From Candidatus Aalborgicola danicus (GTDB lineage Bacteria; Pseudomonadota; Gammaproteobacteria; Burkholderiales; Burkholderiaceae_C), in NCBI GenBank assembly GCA_016703945.1, contig JADJBC010000047.1:1-14739 (forward strand): DNA of 14,739 bases, written 5' to 3'. The notes under the pieces were generated by a model that had not been told where the DNA came from, did no database searches, and saw nothing but the letters and a program-made list of their open reading frames with translations. Numbering within the stretch: position 1 is the first letter of the stretch; each line of letters begins with the position of its first letter. A program made the position numbers and the translations under genes. Positions 1 to 9,066 of the stretch are shown here, piece after piece.

Positions 1-120
1 TACAGTTTGTACGCAGCCATCATCGTCAAGCATGTGGATGCCAGACCCGGGCAAAACATCCATCAACGACTTGCTGCGCGATTAATCATTCATTTGTTGA
101 CGTCCAAGCGAGGCTGACTT
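1..120. other. Left-edge region, no assignable gene
   Basis: One plus-strand frame is open from base 2 to a TAA at 83-85 and ends in residues resembling ...INDLLRD. It could be the last codons of an upstream gene. I do not recognise it: it does not match the usual PilT C-terminus, although pilT often precedes pilU. Since the neighbouring pilU is full of indels, this frame may also be unreliable. The last ten bases carry the ribosome binding site of pilU. Confidence 0.4.
110..113 (+). promoter_or_regulatory. Ribosome binding site of pilU
   Basis: GAGG lies 7 bases before the ATG at 121. It supports that ATG as the true start even though its frame is soon lost. The conserved MELILRLMAEKKASDVY sequence begins in a different frame at 149. 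Confidence 0.55.
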
Positions 121-1297
121 ATGGCTACAACCCACTCCAACTGGCACGATGGAACTTATTCTTCGCCTGATGGCGGAAAAAAAAGCCTCAGACGTTTACC
201 TGTCGGCCAACTCCACGGCACTGATCAAGATCAACGGTCGAGTGTGCCGATCAGGTGACAAAACACCCTTTCCGTTTGGTGCGTGTGAACCCTGCTGGCA
301 GAAATTCTGCCCGTGGAACGCGTAGCCGAACTGGACGCCGAGAGCGAGTTGAACATGGGTTTTCCCCATCTCGCCGGCTTGGGGCGTTTTCGGGTCAGTG
401 CCATGCGTCGGCATATTTTGGTATTGCCACGCAGTGTTTCGTTTCATCACGGTCACGATGTTCCTGCTCTGGCAGACCTGTTTCCTGCCTCCCGATCGTG
501 GTTTCCTGATGTGGAAAAAGCGGGGCTTATTGCTGATGGTGGGCGCCACCGGCGAGCAAAAGCGCCACGCTGGCGTCCGCGATCGATCACCTGATATGCC
601 GAGAGTGTCGGGCCACATTCTGACCAATTGAAGACCCCGGTCGAGTTTCTGTTTCAAGAACAAAGTCCGTCATCAATCAGCGTGAGATCGGGACCGACAT
701 CAAGAGCCTGCAAGTAGCGCTCAAAAATGCGCTGCGCCAGGAATCTTCGATGTGATTCTGATTGGGAGATCCGTGACCGCGAAACCATGTCGGGGCAGGA
801 TCGCAACGCCTTAATCGGGCCACCTGTGTCTGGCCACCATAGCCGCCAACAACAGTTATCAGGCGCTCAACCGTATCCTGAGCTTTTACCCGGTCGAAGT
901 ACGCCAAACCATGTTGGGCGACCTGGCTGCGGCCATGAAAGCCATTGTCTCGCAGCGCCTGATGCGCAATACGGCAGGCACCCGGATTCCCGCGGTCGAA
1001 GTACTGCTCAATACCAAGCTGATTTCCGAGTTGATCGAGAAGGGTGACTTCTCGGGCGTCAAGGAAGCAATGGAGAAGTCCATGGCAGAGGGTTCGCAGT
1101 CTTTTGAGCAGGACATTGCGCGCCTGATCGTCGAAGGTGTGATTGACCGCAAGGAGGGTCTGGCCAACGCCGACTCACCCACCAACTTGATGTGGCGTTT
1201 GCAAAACGACTTCACCAAGGCCAACAAAACCGTTGTCGCCGAAGAAGAAAGCGAAGAGGCCTCCTTCACGGAAATCACGCTGGATGTGAAGCATTGA
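121..1297 (+). CDS. pilU: Type IV pilus twitching ATPase PilU (frame broken many times)
   Basis: PilU is a cytoplasmic hexameric ATPase that works with PilT to retract type IV pili in twitching motility. The family sequence can be followed across the whole stretch by changing frames: MAEKKASDVYLSAN near 170, LAEILPVERVAELDAESEL from about 299, LLLMVGATG (Walker A start) near 526, VEFLF near 640, VILIG/IRDRETM (Walker B and Asp box) near 755-790. From about 821 to the stop it is one clean frame ending in SFTEITLDVKH, the typical PilU tail. At least eight indels are needed. One is clear: GGG at 764-766 should be GGGG to give ILIGEIRDRE. Walker A has lost two bases. The total length of about 390 codons fits the family. 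The density of errors suggests poor sequence near a contig edge, but a true pseudogene is not excluded. Identity is secure; functional state is not. Confidence 0.9.
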
Positions 1298-1393
1298 TGA
1301 GCGCCGCGCAGAACCGCTAGCAAGCTCACACCCTGGGGCTACCCCGCTTGGCAGGGCGAGGCAGCGCAGCATACGCAGAGCAGGGGCCTCAAT

Positions 1394-2596
1394 ATGAGCG
1401 CGACTTTGCATTTGGCCGAGCAATTGATAGCCCGCGCCTCCACCACCCCGTCGGATGCTGGCTGCCAGGAACTGATCGCCCAGCGCCTGCGGGCCATCGG
1501 GTTCAGCTGTGAAACCATCGTCAGTGGGCCGGCCGACTTTTCGGTCACAAACCTTTGGGCAAAACGCGCTGCATCCCACATAGAACAAGCGCAAGGCGCT
1601 AGTAATTCAATAGCAGAATCCTCGACCAGCAAAACCCTGGTGTTTGCGGGGCACACCGATGTGGTGCCCACCGGACCGGTTGCGCAGTGGGATAGCCCAC
1701 CCTTTTTGCCCACCCACCGCGACGGCAAGTTGTACGGGCGCGGCAGCAGTGACATGAAGGTGTCGCTGGCCGCTTTTGTGGTGGCTATTGAGGAGTTTCT
1801 GGTCACCAACCCCAACCCCAGGATCAACCTGGCCCTGTTGATTACCAGTGACGAAGAAGGCCCGGCCAATGACGGAACCGTCGTGGTGTGCCAGGCCTTG
1901 CAGGCACGGGGCGAAACGCTGGACTACTGCATTGTGGGTGAGCCCACCTCGGTGGAGCGCACCGGCGACATGATCAAGAACGGCCGACGCGGCACCATGA
2001 GCGGAAAGCTCACGGTCAAGGGAGTGCAAGGCCACATTGCCTACCCGCAACTGGCCAAGAACCCGATCCACCTGCTGGCCCCGGCCCTGGCCGAATTGGT
2101 TGCGGTGGAATGGGACCAAGGCAACGCGTTTTTTCCGCCCACAACCTGGCAGGTCAGCAACATCCATGGCGGAACCGGCGCGGGCAACGTCATTCCCGGA
2201 TCGGTGGTTATTGACTTCAATTTCCGTTTTTCCACCGAATCGACCCCGGAATCACTGCAAAAACGCCTGGTGCGCGTGCTGGAAAAATTTGAGCTGGAAT
2301 ACGACTTGACCTGGACAGTGGGCGGCCTGCCCTTCCTCACGACCCCAGGCTCACTGGTGGATGCCGTGCAGGCGGCCATTCGGATGGAAACCGGTATTGA
2401 AACCCAGCTCTCGACCACCGGTGGCACCAGCGACGGCCGGTTTATCGCCCGCATCTGCCCCCAGGTGGTTGAAATGGGCCCGCCCAATGCCACCATCCAT
2501 ATGGTCAACGAATGTGTGCGAGTGGCGGATATCGAGCCTCTGAAGAACATCTACCGCCGCACCATTGAAAACCTCGAACGTCAGGTCAGCCCATGA
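1394..2596 (+). CDS. dapE: Succinyl-diaminopimelate desuccinylase DapE
   Basis: Cytoplasmic M20-family metallohydrolase of the succinylase branch of lysine synthesis. It cleaves N-succinyl-LL-2,6-diaminopimelate to LL-diaminopimelate and succinate, feeding peptidoglycan and lysine. The frame is intact, 400 residues. The two-metal site is complete: H87 and D89 (AGHTDVVP), D120 (GRGSSDMK), catalytic E154 with E155 (TSDEEG), E183 (GEPTS) and H369 (NATIHMVNE). The dimer-domain motif VQGHIAYP and the TTGGTSDGRFIA loop are also present. It is about 20 residues longer than usual, all explained by an insertion after NLWAKR (about residues 59-79). A purine-rich AGGGGC precedes the ATG. The stop overlaps the prmB start as ATGA, so the two are likely co-translated. 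Confidence 0.97.
   Translation: MSATLHLAEQLIARASTTPSDAGCQELIAQRLRAIGFSCETIVSGPADFSVTNLWAKRAASHIEQAQGASNSIAESSTSKTLVFAGHTDVVPTGPVAQWDSPPFLPTHRDGKLYGRGSSDMKVSLAAFVVAIEEFLVTNPNPRINLALLITSDEEGPANDGTVVVCQALQARGETLDYCIVGEPTSVERTGDMIKNGRRGTMSGKLTVKGVQGHIAYPQLAKNPIHLLAPALAELVAVEWDQGNAFFPPTTWQVSNIHGGTGAGNVIPGSVVIDFNFRFSTESTPESLQKRLVRVLEKFELEYDLTWTVGGLPFLTTPGSLVDAVQAAIRMETGIETQLSTTGGTSDGRFIARICPQVVEMGPPNATIHMVNECVRVADIEPLKNIYRRTIENLERQVSP
1571..1633 (+). repeat. In-frame insertion in dapE resembling a dispersed repeat
   Basis: These bases encode about 20 residues (AASHIEQAQG...) that have no counterpart in the DapE sequences I can recall, where NLWAKR runs almost directly into LVFAGHTDV. The DNA contains AGAACAAGCGC, then GGCGCTAGTAATT and CAATAGCA. 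These resemble short palindromic interspersed repeats I recall from Comamonadaceae genomes (cores such as GAACAAGCGCTAGCAGCTAT). The match is from memory and imperfect. The insertion itself is clear; its origin is inferred. Confidence 0.45.
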
Positions 2597-3498
2597 CAGT
2601 AGCGGAACTGATAGCGTCGGGCGCAAGCCAATTCACAGAAGCCAAACTCGCCTTCGGTCACGGCACCAACAGTGCACGGGACGAAGCAACCTGGCTGGTA
2701 TTGTGGGCTTTGGGTCTGCCCCTGGACACGCCGTTGGAGGGCGAGGACTCCAAGGCAAATATGCCTGTAGCCCTCGCCGATGTTGAACGTATTGCTATGC
2801 TTTTTGCAGAACGCATTCGCACCCGCAAACCTGCAGCCTACCTGACCCACGAAGCCTGGCTGCAGGGGGTGTCGTTTTACGTGGATGAACGCGTCATTAT
2901 TCCGCGTTCGCTGATTGCGGAGCTGATGGCCGATGGCAGCATGGACTACTGGCTCAAAGAATCGACACAAAACGTGCTGGACCTGTGCACCGGTAGCGGC
3001 AGCCTGGCGATTCTGGCGGCCCTGACTTACCCGGAAGTGACCGTCACCGGGTCCGACCTGTCCGCCAACGCCTTGGCCGTGGCCCATATCAATGTGGCCA
3101 AACACGAGTTGGAGGAGCGCATCATGCTGGTGGAATCCGACGGATTTACCGCACCAGAGTTACAAACGCGCGGCCCTTTCGACCTGATTCTGTGCAACCC
3201 GCCGTACGTCAACGCTGCCAGCATGGCCACATTGCCACCGGAGTACCGTGCCGAGCCGGCGCTGGCGCTGGACGGCAACACAGCGGGCAGCGCGGATGGC
3301 ATGGATTTCGTTCGCGTCCTGTTGCGAGATGCAGCCCAGTACATGTCAGACGATGCTGTCCTGGTGCTGGAGATCGGCAATGAGCGCGATCATTTCGAGG
3401 CGGCCTTTCCGCATCTCGACGCCATCTGGCTTCAAACCAGCGCCGGAGAAGATCAGGTATTGCTACTTGGTCGCGAAACCCTCCAACAAAAATCTTAA
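2593..3498 (+). CDS. prmB: Ribosomal protein uL3 glutamine methyltransferase PrmB
   Basis: SAM-dependent N5-glutamine methyltransferase that modifies ribosomal protein uL3. Frame intact, 301 residues, a normal length. The N-terminal helical domain is followed by KPAAYLTHEAWLQGVSFYVD and ERVIIPRSLIAEL (about 79-111), wording typical of PrmB rather than PrmC, which acts on release factors. The SAM-binding motif is VLDLCTGSGSLAIL (128-141) and the catalytic motif is NPPYV (202-206). Its ATG overlaps the dapE stop by four bases. I am sure of the HemK-like family and fairly sure of PrmB over PrmC. Confidence 0.94.
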   Translation: MTVAELIASGASQFTEAKLAFGHGTNSARDEATWLVLWALGLPLDTPLEGEDSKANMPVALADVERIAMLFAERIRTRKPAAYLTHEAWLQGVSFYVDERVIIPRSLIAELMADGSMDYWLKESTQNVLDLCTGSGSLAILAALTYPEVTVTGSDLSANALAVAHINVAKHELEERIMLVESDGFTAPELQTRGPFDLILCNPPYVNAASMATLPPEYRAEPALALDGNTAGSADGMDFVRVLLRDAAQYMSDDAVLVLEIGNERDHFEAAFPHLDAIWLQTSAGEDQVLLLGRETLQQKS

Positions 3499-3542
3499 CG
3501 AGATGCTCCTTTGGGTCATGGAGCTCGTATTTCGAGAATCCC

Positions 3543-4634
3543 ATGAAAAAAACTAACTCAATTCAACTGTGGTTTGCCCGGCAAACGACATTATTGATGG
3601 ATCCGCATCAAAATAACATCGCTTTGCTGCGCGCACTCGCGGTCACATCGGTATTTATTCACCACGCCCAACATGTCTTCGGGGGGGACTTTCCTTTTTT
3701 TGGCACTTTTGGTGGCGAATTTGGACCGCAGATGTTTTTTATTATCAGCGGCTATTTGATCAGCGCAAGCTGCGTGAAGCATGATCTGCGTGAATATTTT
3801 TTGCACCGTGTATTTAGAATATTACCAGCTTATCTGCTGTACTTTTTAGGATTCGGGATATTTGACGGCACCATCAATTGGACTAAGGTAGATTCATACC
3901 CAGGCGGTTTTTTGGTAAATCTCTTGCTTCTGCAGCAATTATTTCCTCAATCCCTTATTCGTTACGACGTACTTCACGTCACGTGGACCCTGACAGTGGA
4001 AATTCTCTGGTACATTCTCGCACCGATAATATTTTTCGCCTTCGGTGGTGTGACTAAAAAACTGGTTGTGGCTTGTATCATCCTATCCAGCGCTTGGTCA
4101 ATTCTCGCCACAATGGGTTACCTCGACTTTATACACCCTGAAGTTATCGCTCAAAACAAAGCATACTCATATTTATTTCTCGGCAACCATTTTATTTCCC
4201 AGTTGTGTTTTTTTATTCTTGGCGCTTACGTATATTGCCATCGAGATACACTAAAAGAATGGAATCCAGCAAATGCAATATTGATTGGAATTACAATATT
4301 AATATTGAAGCCATATTATGGCTTATTTAGCCCGATATTTATAACAGGTATTGCTGCAACTTATTTTCTCATTGCAGCCATCGGCGCCACGACAATTAAA
4401 AACAAATTCATTGCTCATGTTTCTGAAACATCGTATTCCATTTATCTTTGCCATTTTCCCGCCCTATTATTAGTGAACGCGCTTGGTTATAAAGGACTGT
4501 CCGGTGTGTGCCTATCTGTCTTTCTCACTTTGCTTCTATCAACATTAAGCTATATCTTCGTCGAAAAACCAGGCATTGCACTGGGACGCGAACTGGCGTC
4601 AAAATGGATGCGGCGAACCGCATTACAACCATGA
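3543..4634 (+). CDS. Membrane O-acyltransferase (acyltransferase 3 / OafA family)
   Basis: Polytopic inner-membrane acyltransferase of 363 residues, with about ten hydrophobic segments. Family hallmarks are visible: R30 and H40/H41 in NIALLRALAVTSVFIHHA, FFIISGYLIS (65-74), YFLHRVFRILPAYLLYF (85-101), WTLTVEILWY with E153, and a last helix followed by FVEKPG. Such enzymes usually transfer acetyl or other acyl groups onto sugars of O-antigen, exopolysaccharide or peptidoglycan; the substrate cannot be told here. It lacks the periplasmic SGNH domain found in some relatives. GAGAA lies five bases before the ATG. Composition differs sharply from its neighbours (17 G/C in 4261-4320 against 35 in 5161-5220), which points to acquisition by transfer. 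Only the last about 60 bases return to the local GC. Its stop overlaps the next start as ATGA. Confidence 0.92.
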   Translation: MKKTNSIQLWFARQTTLLMDPHQNNIALLRALAVTSVFIHHAQHVFGGDFPFFGTFGGEFGPQMFFIISGYLISASCVKHDLREYFLHRVFRILPAYLLYFLGFGIFDGTINWTKVDSYPGGFLVNLLLLQQLFPQSLIRYDVLHVTWTLTVEILWYILAPIIFFAFGGVTKKLVVACIILSSAWSILATMGYLDFIHPEVIAQNKAYSYLFLGNHFISQLCFFILGAYVYCHRDTLKEWNPANAILIGITILILKPYYGLFSPIFITGIAATYFLIAAIGATTIKNKFIAHVSETSYSIYLCHFPALLLVNALGYKGLSGVCLSVFLTLLLSTLSYIFVEKPGIALGRELASKWMRRTALQP

Positions 4635-6568
4635 TTACCCTGAAAAACGTGACCCTGCGCCGAGGCGCAAAGGTGTTACTGGACGGTGCATCCGTTACCC
4701 TCAATCCTGGCGAAAAAGTGGGTCTGGTGGGCCGCAATGGCGCTGGCAAATCGTCCCTGTTTGCGCTGCTGAACGGCAACCTGCACGAAGACGCCGGCGA
4801 GTACTACATCCCCACCCAATGGCGCATGGGCCAGGTAGCACAGGACATGCCGGAAACCGACCAGTCCGCCACCGAGTTTGTGGTCGAAGGTGACACGGTG
4901 TTGCTGGCAGCGCGACTTGAAGTGGCTGCATCCGAGGCCACCGACGACTACGACCGCATGGCACACGCCTACATGGCCTTGCACGACGCGGGCGAACACG
5001 ATGCACCCTCCCGCGCGCAAGCCCTGATCCTGGGTCTGGGCTTCAAAACCAGTGAACTGGAGAACCCGGTCAACAGTTTCTCGGGCGGCTGGCGTATGCG
5101 CCTGCAACTGGCCAGGGCGCTGATGTGCCCCAGTGACCTGTTGCTGCTCGACGAGCCCACCAACCACCTGGACCTGGACGCTTTGGTGTGGCTGGAAGCC
5201 TGGCTCAAGAAGTACGAAGGCACCATGGTGGTCATCAGCCATGACCGGGAATTTCTGGATGCGGTGACCGGTGTGACCCTGCACATTGACGCTGGCAAAC
5301 TGGTGCGATACGGCGGCAACTACAGCAAGTTTGAAGACATGCGGGCCGAACAAATGGCGCTGCAGCAAACCGCATTTTCCAAACAGCAGGACAAAATTGC
5401 CCACCTGCAAAAATTCATTGCCCGCTTCAAGGCCAAGGCCAGCAAGGCCAAGCAGGCACAAAGCCGGGTCAAGGCGCTGGACCGCATGGAGAAGATTGCG
5501 CCGCTGCTCAGCGAGGCGGACTTCACCTTTGAATTCAAGGAACCGGCCAACCTGCCCAACCCCATGTTGTCCATGAGTGGCGTCAGTTTTGGTTACCCAC
5601 CGCCTGAGGATGCGCCCGAAGGCACACCGCACACTATCATCGTGCGCAACGTCAGCAAGTCGGTGCTGGCTGGTCAGCGCATTGGCATCTTGGGCGCCAA
5701 CGGCCAGGGTAAATCCACGTTGGTGAAAACCGTGGCCCGTGACCTGCAAGCCATTGGCGGTGAAATCACCGAGGGCAAGGGCCTGAATATTGGTTACTTC
5801 GCACAGCAGGAGCTGGACGTTTTGCGCCCGGCAGACACGCCGCTGGAGCACATGATTCGCCTGGTCAAGGAAATGACAGCCGACGGCAAAATTGCCGGCC
5901 AGGCGACCCGCGAGCAAGATCTGCGCAGTTTCCTGGGCACCTTCAACTTTGGCGGTGATATGGTCAAACAGGCTGTAGGCAGCATGAGCGGTGGCGAAAA
6001 AGCGCGACTGGTGCTGTGCATGATCGTCTGGCAGCGCCCCAACCTGCTGCTGCTGGATGAGCCAACCAACCACCTGGATCTGGCCACCCGTGAGGCCCTG
6101 TCCATGGCGCTTAACGAGTTTGAAGGCACCGTGATGCTGGTCAGCCATGACCGTGCGCTCCTGCGTGCCGTCTGCGACGAATTCTGGATGGTGTCACGCG
6201 GCGGCGTAGAGCCGTTCGATGGTGACCTGGACGACTACCAGCGTTACCTGCTCGACGAGGCCAAACGCCAACGGGAAGAAGCCAAAGTGGCGGCAAAGGT
6301 GCCGGTCAAACCCATCGTGGCAGAACCCATCGTCAAACCCAAGGGCAAAGGTGACACCTCACCCAAGGTCAAGAAGGAGTTCCAGGACGTGGAGGCCCGC
6401 ATGGCCGTGCTGAATGCCGAAGGCGCCGCGCTGGAAAGCCGCCTGTCCACCAATCCCCATCCTTCCGAAATTGCGGAAATCGGTCGCAGCCTCAACGCCG
6501 TCAACGCCGAGCTGGCGCAACTGGAAGACCGCTGGCTAGATTTGTCCAGCCGCCTCGAAGCGTCCTGA
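4631..6568 (+). CDS. yheS: ABC-F family ATPase, YheS type
   Basis: Soluble twin-ATPase of the ABC-F class, which acts on the ribosome rather than in membrane transport. It has 645 residues from the chosen start, close to E. coli YheS. First cassette: GRNGAGKSS (34-42), SGGWR (151-155), DEPTNHLD (174-181). An Arg/Lys-rich linker (about 235-295, with AKQAQSRVKALDRMEKIAP) should face the P-site tRNA. Second cassette: GANGQGKST (355-363), SGGEK (453-457), DEPTNHLD (476-483). A charged stretch and a predicted coiled coil form the C-terminus (about 585-640). The frame extends upstream inside the acyltransferase to 4508, but MITLKNVTLRRGAKVLLDG at 4631 is the usual family start. MDAANRITT at 4604 is a possible alternative. 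The ATGA overlap with the acyltransferase suggests translational coupling. Confidence 0.92.
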   Translation: MITLKNVTLRRGAKVLLDGASVTLNPGEKVGLVGRNGAGKSSLFALLNGNLHEDAGEYYIPTQWRMGQVAQDMPETDQSATEFVVEGDTVLLAARLEVAASEATDDYDRMAHAYMALHDAGEHDAPSRAQALILGLGFKTSELENPVNSFSGGWRMRLQLARALMCPSDLLLLDEPTNHLDLDALVWLEAWLKKYEGTMVVISHDREFLDAVTGVTLHIDAGKLVRYGGNYSKFEDMRAEQMALQQTAFSKQQDKIAHLQKFIARFKAKASKAKQAQSRVKALDRMEKIAPLLSEADFTFEFKEPANLPNPMLSMSGVSFGYPPPEDAPEGTPHTIIVRNVSKSVLAGQRIGILGANGQGKSTLVKTVARDLQAIGGEITEGKGLNIGYFAQQELDVLRPADTPLEHMIRLVKEMTADGKIAGQATREQDLRSFLGTFNFGGDMVKQAVGSMSGGEKARLVLCMIVWQRPNLLLLDEPTNHLDLATREALSMALNEFEGTVMLVSHDRALLRAVCDEFWMVSRGGVEPFDGDLDDYQRYLLDEAKRQREEAKVAAKVPVKPIVAEPIVKPKGKGDTSPKVKKEFQDVEARMAVLNAEGAALESRLSTNPHPSEIAEIGRSLNAVNAELAQLEDRWLDLSSRLEAS

Positions 6569-6638
6569 TTCAAACGATTTCATAACCTATGTTGAATTCA
6601 TCACACTGCTAGCCAAACGCTACCATAAGAGAACCGCC

Positions 6639-7478
6639 ATGACCGAACTGACCGTACGCAGGCTGTTGATCGACCTGACAACTCCTTTCGCCGTACGTTG
6701 GAACGGCAACGACGCCTTTCGCTCGGCCTTCTTCAATGCCTTGTCCATGAGTTTCCCGCAGGGGGAGCAGTATTTCATCGACTCGGTGCGTGCCGGCCTC
6801 AAGGTCTTGCCCGCCACCGAGCAGGAGCGCTTGGGCCGCGAGGTGCAAGGCTTCATTGGCCAGGAAGCCACCCACCGCAGAATCCACGGGCTGTTCAACG
6901 GCCATCTGCAAACCATGGGTTTCACCAACGGCATTGAACGCCGAGCCGTAAAACGCATCGCGGACAACGCACACCGTGATGTACGCGTCCACGTGGCGGC
7001 CACCGCAGCCACCGAACACATGACCGCCATCTTTGCCGACTGGATGCTGCAACACCCAGAAGCCCTGGCGGGCAGCGAAGACCGCCTGAAAACCCTGTGG
7101 TTGTGGCACAGCGCCGAGGAGTCCGAGCACCGCAGCACGGCCTTTGATATCTACCTGGCGCTGGGCGGTAGCCAGGAATGGCGCGTGCGGGTGTTCAGGT
7201 ACGTCACGTTTATCTTCCTGAAGGACGTGACACTGCAAACCATCAGCAACCTGTGGCACGACGGCAGCTTGTTCAACTGGAGCACATGGGTCAGTGGCGC
7301 CCGCATGCTGATGGCCAAGGACGGCATGTTCCGCGGCAACTACCCGCAGTGGAAGGCCTATATGGCGCCTGATTTTCACCCACGCCAGCAAGACGATGCG
7401 CTGTCGCGGCAATGGCTGCTAGACCACAGCGACCAGTTTGTGCCGGTTGGCGCTACAGTTCAAGCATCCCCTTTTTGA
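6639..7478 (+). CDS. Metal-dependent hydrolase, PF10118 / COG3687 type
   Basis: Intact 279-residue protein of the family annotated as predicted metal-dependent hydrolase (PF10118). The fold is thought to be a ferritin-like helical bundle. Candidate metal ligands lie in four helices: E43 (GEQYFID), E76 and H79 (GQEATH) with H83, E126 and H127 (TAATEHMTA), and H157, E160, E161, E163, H164 (WHSAEESEHR). This looks like a di-metal site. No signal peptide is seen. AAGAGA six bases before the ATG is a fair ribosome binding site. The natural substrate is unknown. Its close placement before the WS/DGAT gene suggests a role in lipid or hydrocarbon metabolism, which is inference from context only. Confidence 0.87.
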   Translation: MTELTVRRLLIDLTTPFAVRWNGNDAFRSAFFNALSMSFPQGEQYFIDSVRAGLKVLPATEQERLGREVQGFIGQEATHRRIHGLFNGHLQTMGFTNGIERRAVKRIADNAHRDVRVHVAATAATEHMTAIFADWMLQHPEALAGSEDRLKTLWLWHSAEESEHRSTAFDIYLALGGSQEWRVRVFRYVTFIFLKDVTLQTISNLWHDGSLFNWSTWVSGARMLMAKDGMFRGNYPQWKAYMAPDFHPRQQDDALSRQWLLDHSDQFVPVGATVQASPF

Positions 7479-7513
7479 ACAACGGCAGGCAAAGCCCCAG
7501 ACCTGAACTCACC

Positions 7514-8996
7514 ATGCAAGCCCTGAGCCCAACCGATTCAGCATTTTTGTGGATGGAAACCCGCAACCAACCCATGCATGTGGCGGGGTTGAACATCTTT
7601 ACGCCGCCCCCCGACTCGGGCACGGACTTCGTCGCCAAACTGCTGGCCGATTGGGCAAAACACATGAAGGCGATTGCCCCTTTCAACCTGCGACCGGTCT
7701 TGCGCATGGGCCTGTGGTACTGGGAAGAAGACGAAGAATTCGAGCTGGACTACCACCTGCGGCATTTGGCCCTGCCACAGCCCGGGCGCATTCGCGAGCT
7801 GCTGGCCATGGTCTCCCGTCTGCACGGCAACCTGCTGGACCGCAACCGCCCGCTGTGGGAAACCTATGTGATTGAAGGCCTGCCCGGCGGGCGTTTTGCC
7901 ACGTACAGCAAGATCCACCATGCCCTGGTGGATGGCGTCTCCGGCGCGCGCATGGCGGCCAACGCGATGAGTGACGACGCGTCCGGGCGCAAAGCACCGG
8001 TGTGGGATATGCCGTTTCCCCACCATCCGGCATCAAGCGGCAAACGCACTGCGCCCACCCTGATGCAGCAGATTGGCAACGTGGCCAAGGCGGGCCGGGA
8101 TATTTTGCCCGGCATCGGCAGTGGCCTGTGGGATATCGCCCGCGCGAGTTATGTGGAAGGCGCTGCCGCCCTGCCGTTCCAGGCACCACCCACACCTTTC
8201 AACGTCGAAATTTCGGGCTCACGCCGCTTTGCGTCGCAATCCTATTCACTGGCACGGCTCAAACATATCGGCGAAGCCACGGGGGCCACCGTCAACGACG
8301 TCACACTCGCCATTTGTGCCGGTGCCCTGCGCGAATATTTGCAGGCCCAAAACAAACTGCCCAAAAAACCGCTGGTGGCCATGGTGCCGGTGTCTCTACA
8401 TGGTGAGACCTCAGCCGGTGGCAACCAGGTATCACTTTTATTGGCCAGCCTGGCCACCGACATTGCCGACCCCCTCAAACGGCTCAAGCGCATCGTGGAG
8501 TCCACTTCACAAGCCAAACAGCGTCTGACCAAAATGCCGCGCCTGCAAAAAATGGCCCATGGCATTACATCGATTTCCCCTTTGGCGCGGGCATGGTCAC
8601 GGGCTCTGCGGAAAAACATCCGCTGTTCAACCTGGTCATTTCCAATGTACCGGGCCCCAAAAAGGCACTGTACCTCAATGGCGCGCGCCTTGATGAGGTC
8701 TACCCGGTATCGATTCCCACCCACTACCTGGCGCTCAACATCACCATCAGCGGGTATGGCGACAGGCTGGGTTTTGGCTACATTGCGTGCCGCCGTTCGG
8801 TGCCAGCCCTGCAGCGCATGCTGGACTACACCCACAACGCCATCCTGGCACTGGAGGCCGCAGTCGGCATTCACCACAGCCCGCCGCCAGCGGCCAAAAG
8901 CCGCGACCCGGCGTGTTCGCGCCGGCCAAGGCAACCGCAGCTCCAGTTGCCAAGAAATCGGTCAAAAAGAAGCGTGCTGCAGCACCGGCTGACTAA
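7514..8996 (+). CDS. Wax ester synthase / diacylglycerol acyltransferase (WS/DGAT), two frameshifts
   Basis: Bifunctional acyl-CoA:alcohol / acyl-CoA:diacylglycerol acyltransferase that makes storage wax esters or triacylglycerol at the inner membrane. MQALSPTDSAFLWMETRNQP is the classic N-terminus, so ATG 7514 is preferred to the longer reading from 7412. The catalytic HHALVDG is at 135-141, with PLWE at 113-116 and the later motif ATVNDVTLAI. The frame is lost at CCCC 8577-8580: one more C gives SPFGAGMVTGSAEKHP and then the conserved FNLVISNVPGP. A second break at CCC 8907-8909 leads into an Ala/Lys-rich tail (KKSVKKKRAAAPAD) ending at TAA 8994-8996. With both bases restored it has 494 residues, near family size. 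The basic tail could aid membrane or droplet contact, which is speculative. The breaks look like homopolymer errors. Confidence 0.9.
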
Positions 8997-9066
8997 ACTG
9001 GCCCAATGTGTCTGCTACGTGCTTCCAAAGCACAAGTGCCCGTGACTGTCGGCGAGAATACGATCC

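Noticed and set aside
255..907. Several short open frames on both strands at the left end
   Set aside because: The plus-strand ones are fragments of pilU separated by indels. The minus-strand ones are shadows with no recognisable motif.
4508..4630. Upstream extension of the ABC-F reading frame into the acyltransferase
   Set aside because: The extra 41 residues are the acyltransferase end read in another frame. The family normally starts at MITLKNV.
4676..6148. Long minus-strand open frame (490 codons) opposite the ABC-F gene
   Set aside because: It is a shadow of a GC-rich conserved gene. Its translation is His/Gln/Val-rich with no family motif, while the plus strand has complete ATPase motifs.
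7412..7513. Upstream extension of the WS/DGAT reading frame
   Set aside because: It overlaps the end of the hydrolase gene, and MQALSPTDSAFLWME is the conserved family start.
9019..9033. Hairpin GTGCTT-CCA-AAGCAC before hemH
   Set aside because: It has a six-base stem and no T-run. It is too short to support a terminator or a regulatory element.
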